DNA of 14,041 bases from Synergistaceae bacterium (GTDB lineage: Bacteria; Synergistota; Synergistia; Synergistales; Synergistaceae), in the NCBI GenBank assembly GCA_031290815.1, contig JAISLO010000133.1, positions 1-14,041 on the forward strand. Reading direction: 5' to 3'. The translations under genes were made by a program, and so were the position numbers. Shown here one piece after another: positions 12,504 through 14,041 of the stretch. A model generated the notes under the pieces. The model saw only the letters and a list, made by a program, of their open reading frames with translations. It was not told the DNA's origin and ran no database searches. Positions within the stretch are counted from its first letter, which is position 1. Each line of letters starts with the position of its first letter.

Positions 12504-13409
12504 TCAGCTCTTCAGGTGAGGGTCCAGCGCGTCGCGGAGGCCGTCGCCGATGAGGTTGACCGAACATGCCGACAGCACGATTGCGGCTGCCGGAAAGAAA
12601 AGCAAGTGAGGCGACGTGCGCAGATAGATGCGCGCATCGGCCAGCATCAGGCCCCATTCCGGCGCGGGCGGCGGCATGCCCAGGCCCAGAAAGCTCAGCG
12701 TCGATTCGTAGAGAATTATCTTGGCCACATTCAGGGTGGTGTTTACAATTATGACGCCCATCGCGTTCGGGATGATGTGAGTCGCGATTATCCTGGCGCT
12801 GCTCGCGCCTCCGGCCCTTGCCGCCTCAACATATTCCAGCTCGGATAGGTTGAGCACCTGCGACCGGACAAGCCTGACGTAGTTCGTGAAATAGGCCAGC
12901 GTCAGCGCGACCAGCAGGTTGATAAAGTTGGCCCCGAGCGCCACGACGACAGCCATGGTAAACAGTATGTCAGGCACGGACATAAAAATGTCCAGAGCGC
13001 GGCAGATGACGCTGTCCACGTATTTTCCGAAATAACCCGCAACCGCACCCAGCAGGCTGCCGAGCAGGCACGAAGTCATCGTCGCTATGACCGCTATGGA
13101 GAGGGATGTGCGGCCGCCGTGCAGGACGCGGGCGAATATGTCGCGCCCGTATGCGTCGCAGCCGAAGATATGCTCCAAAGATGGCTGGGCGTTCTTCTTG
13201 AGCATGTTCTGCTTTGTGGCCAGTGAGTACGGGGCGATCACGTCCGCCATCAGAATGACCGCCAGCATCACGGCCAGCATCACGAGGCCGATGACAGCCC
13301 CTCTGCTCTTCCTAAAACGGCGCCATATTTCCTTTCCCTGGCTCTGCTTTTTGAAGGTTATCTCGGTCTTTTCTCTCACGCGAGAGTTTTCTTCCTGTCC
13401 CATTTTCAT
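12504..13409 (-). CDS. oppC: Peptide ABC transporter permease OppC/DppC
   Basis: A 301-residue inner-membrane permease of the OppC type. A charged N-terminal tail (about 35 residues) leads into the first membrane helix (about 38-58). Then come HIFGCDAYGRDIFARVLHG (typical HxxGTDxxGRD block, here with Cys), several further helices, and the EAA loop YVEAARAGGASSARIIATHIIPN that docks on OppD/F. The C-terminal block ends near NLIGDGLRDALDPHLKS, as usual in the family. Its ATG overlaps the oppB stop by 4 nt (ATGA). An alternative ATG at 13403 lies two codons in; the ribosome site is weak for both, fitting translational coupling. Confidence 0.94.
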   Translation of the reverse strand: MKMGQEENSRVREKTEITFKKQSQGKEIWRRFRKSRGAVIGLVMLAVMLAVILMADVIAPYSLATKQNMLKKNAQPSLEHIFGCDAYGRDIFARVLHGGRTSLSIAVIATMTSCLLGSLLGAVAGYFGKYVDSVICRALDIFMSVPDILFTMAVVVALGANFINLLVALTLAYFTNYVRLVRSQVLNLSELEYVEAARAGGASSARIIATHIIPNAMGVIIVNTTLNVAKIILYESTLSFLGLGMPPPAPEWGLMLADARIYLRTSPHLLFFPAAAIVLSACSVNLIGDGLRDALDPHLKS

Positions 13410-14041
13410 TCACTTCTGCCCGTCGTATATTTAGCCCTGATCCGTGGATCGATAAAGGCGTATGTAAGATCGACTATCAGCATCACTATCGTGAAGCATA
13501 TCGATATCAAAATCGTCCCAGCCAGAATGATGGGCTCGTCCTTGAACAATATCCTGTCGATTATCAGGCTGCCTATGCCTGGGATGGAGAACATCTTCTC
13601 CGCCACTACCGCGCCGCAGATCAGCACCCCAAGGCTGAGTCCAACCTGCGTTATGACTGGCAGCAGCGCGTTCAGGAGGGCGTGTTTCCAGATGACCGTC
13701 CTCTCAGAGGCTCCCTTGGCCCTGGCGGTGCGGACGTAGTCCTGACGGATGGCCTCCAGCATCGACGATTTTGTAAAGCGCATTACCTGCGCCGCAGGAG
13801 GGATGGCTATGGTGAGGGTAGGCATGATGTAGTGATAAAAGGTTGTCGCGCCGAAGGATGGCAGCCAGCCCAGCTTCAGCGAAAATATGAAGAGCATCAG
13901 CAGCCCGAACACGAACGCGGGAATGGCAGCGATGAAAAACGCTATGACGGACGGAATCGTGTCCCACAGGGAGTACTGTTTTACCGCGGTATAAATGCCT
14001 GGCGGGATGCCCACCAGGGACGAGAGCAGGACACCGATCAG
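13406..14041 (-). CDS. oppB: Peptide ABC transporter permease OppB/DppB (5' end cut off)
   Basis: The C-terminal 211 codons of an OppB-type permease are present; about 100 N-terminal residues lie beyond the right edge. The frame stays open through the edge (LIGVLLSSLVGIPPGIY), so the GTG at 14014 is internal and not a start. The EAA loop DYVRTARAKGASERTVIWKHALLNALLP and the AEKMFSIPGIGSLIID block are characteristic. It partners OppC to form the membrane channel. A binding protein gene may lie further upstream, off-window. Confidence 0.93.
   Translation of the reverse strand: MIGVLLSSLVGIPPGIYTAVKQYSLWDTIPSVIAFFIAAIPAFVFGLLMLFIFSLKLGWLPSFGATTFYHYIMPTLTIAIPPAAQVMRFTKSSMLEAIRQDYVRTARAKGASERTVIWKHALLNALLPVITQVGLSLGVLICGAVVAEKMFSIPGIGSLIIDRILFKDEPIILAGTILISICFTIVMLIVDLTYAFIDPRIRAKYTTGRSE

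Noticed and set aside
14012..14014. GTG as the start of the last permease
   Set aside because: The frame continues open to the window edge with a hydrophobic, OppB-like sequence, so the gene is cut by the edge.
1..14041. CRISPR arrays, tRNA, rRNA, phage or transposase genes
   Set aside because: I saw no regularly spaced repeats, no cloverleaf with CCA-type features and no transposase or phage protein; the only repeat element is the palindromic one at 2974-3268.

Overview
The window looks like chromosomal DNA of an anaerobic, amino-acid- and peptide-using bacterium. The gene set is oxygen-sensitive dehydratase activases, an ECF amino-acid or vitamin transporter, a leucyl aminopeptidase and a peptide ABC importer. 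Synergistota or a clostridial relative is my best guess from gene style; no rRNA or marker gene is present to prove it. Bases 1 to about 3600 are visibly AT-richer than the GC-rich remainder.

Layout. (1) 1-2930, minus strand: a leader and attenuator region, an SsuC/TauC-type ABC permease, then two tandem HgdC/BadF-type acyl-CoA dehydratase activases, the second cut by the left edge. A strong sigma70-like promoter with a dyad operator (2884-2927) precedes a 26-codon leader ORF ending ...VFCCNACC..., whose Cys codons adjoin and enter the 5' arm of an intrinsic-terminator-like hairpin. (2) 2974-3268: a composite palindromic element, one long hairpin nested inside the arm of another. (3) 3275-6659, plus strand: a putative promoter, a 22-codon leader peptide ending ...LWWWR-stop, two terminator-like hairpins, then a four-gene ECF transporter: TrpP-like S component, two ATPases and EcfT. 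(4) 6704-8689, minus strand: a YgjP-type zinc metallopeptidase and an FAD-dependent dehydrogenase of COG2509 type. (5) 8847-10334, plus strand: an M17 leucyl aminopeptidase. (6) 10487-14041, minus strand: an Opp/Dpp importer in the transcribed order oppB (cut by the right edge), oppC, oppD, oppF.

Main point. The intergenic region 2597-3607 appears to carry two divergent, ribosome-mediated attenuators, neither obvious as an annotated gene. One senses tryptophan (Trp-Trp-Trp) and precedes a TrpP-like transporter. The other senses cysteine (Cys-Cys-Asn-Ala-Cys-Cys) and precedes a sulfonate-type permease with dehydratase activases. The Trp case supports tryptophan as the ECF substrate. The Cys case suggests that the permease and activase operon belongs to sulfur acquisition. 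Both leader peptides were read codon by codon from the sequence; the regulatory mechanism is inference.

Functionally, peptide import (opp), aminopeptidase cleavage (pepA) and amino-acid uptake (ECF) fit a proteolytic lifestyle.
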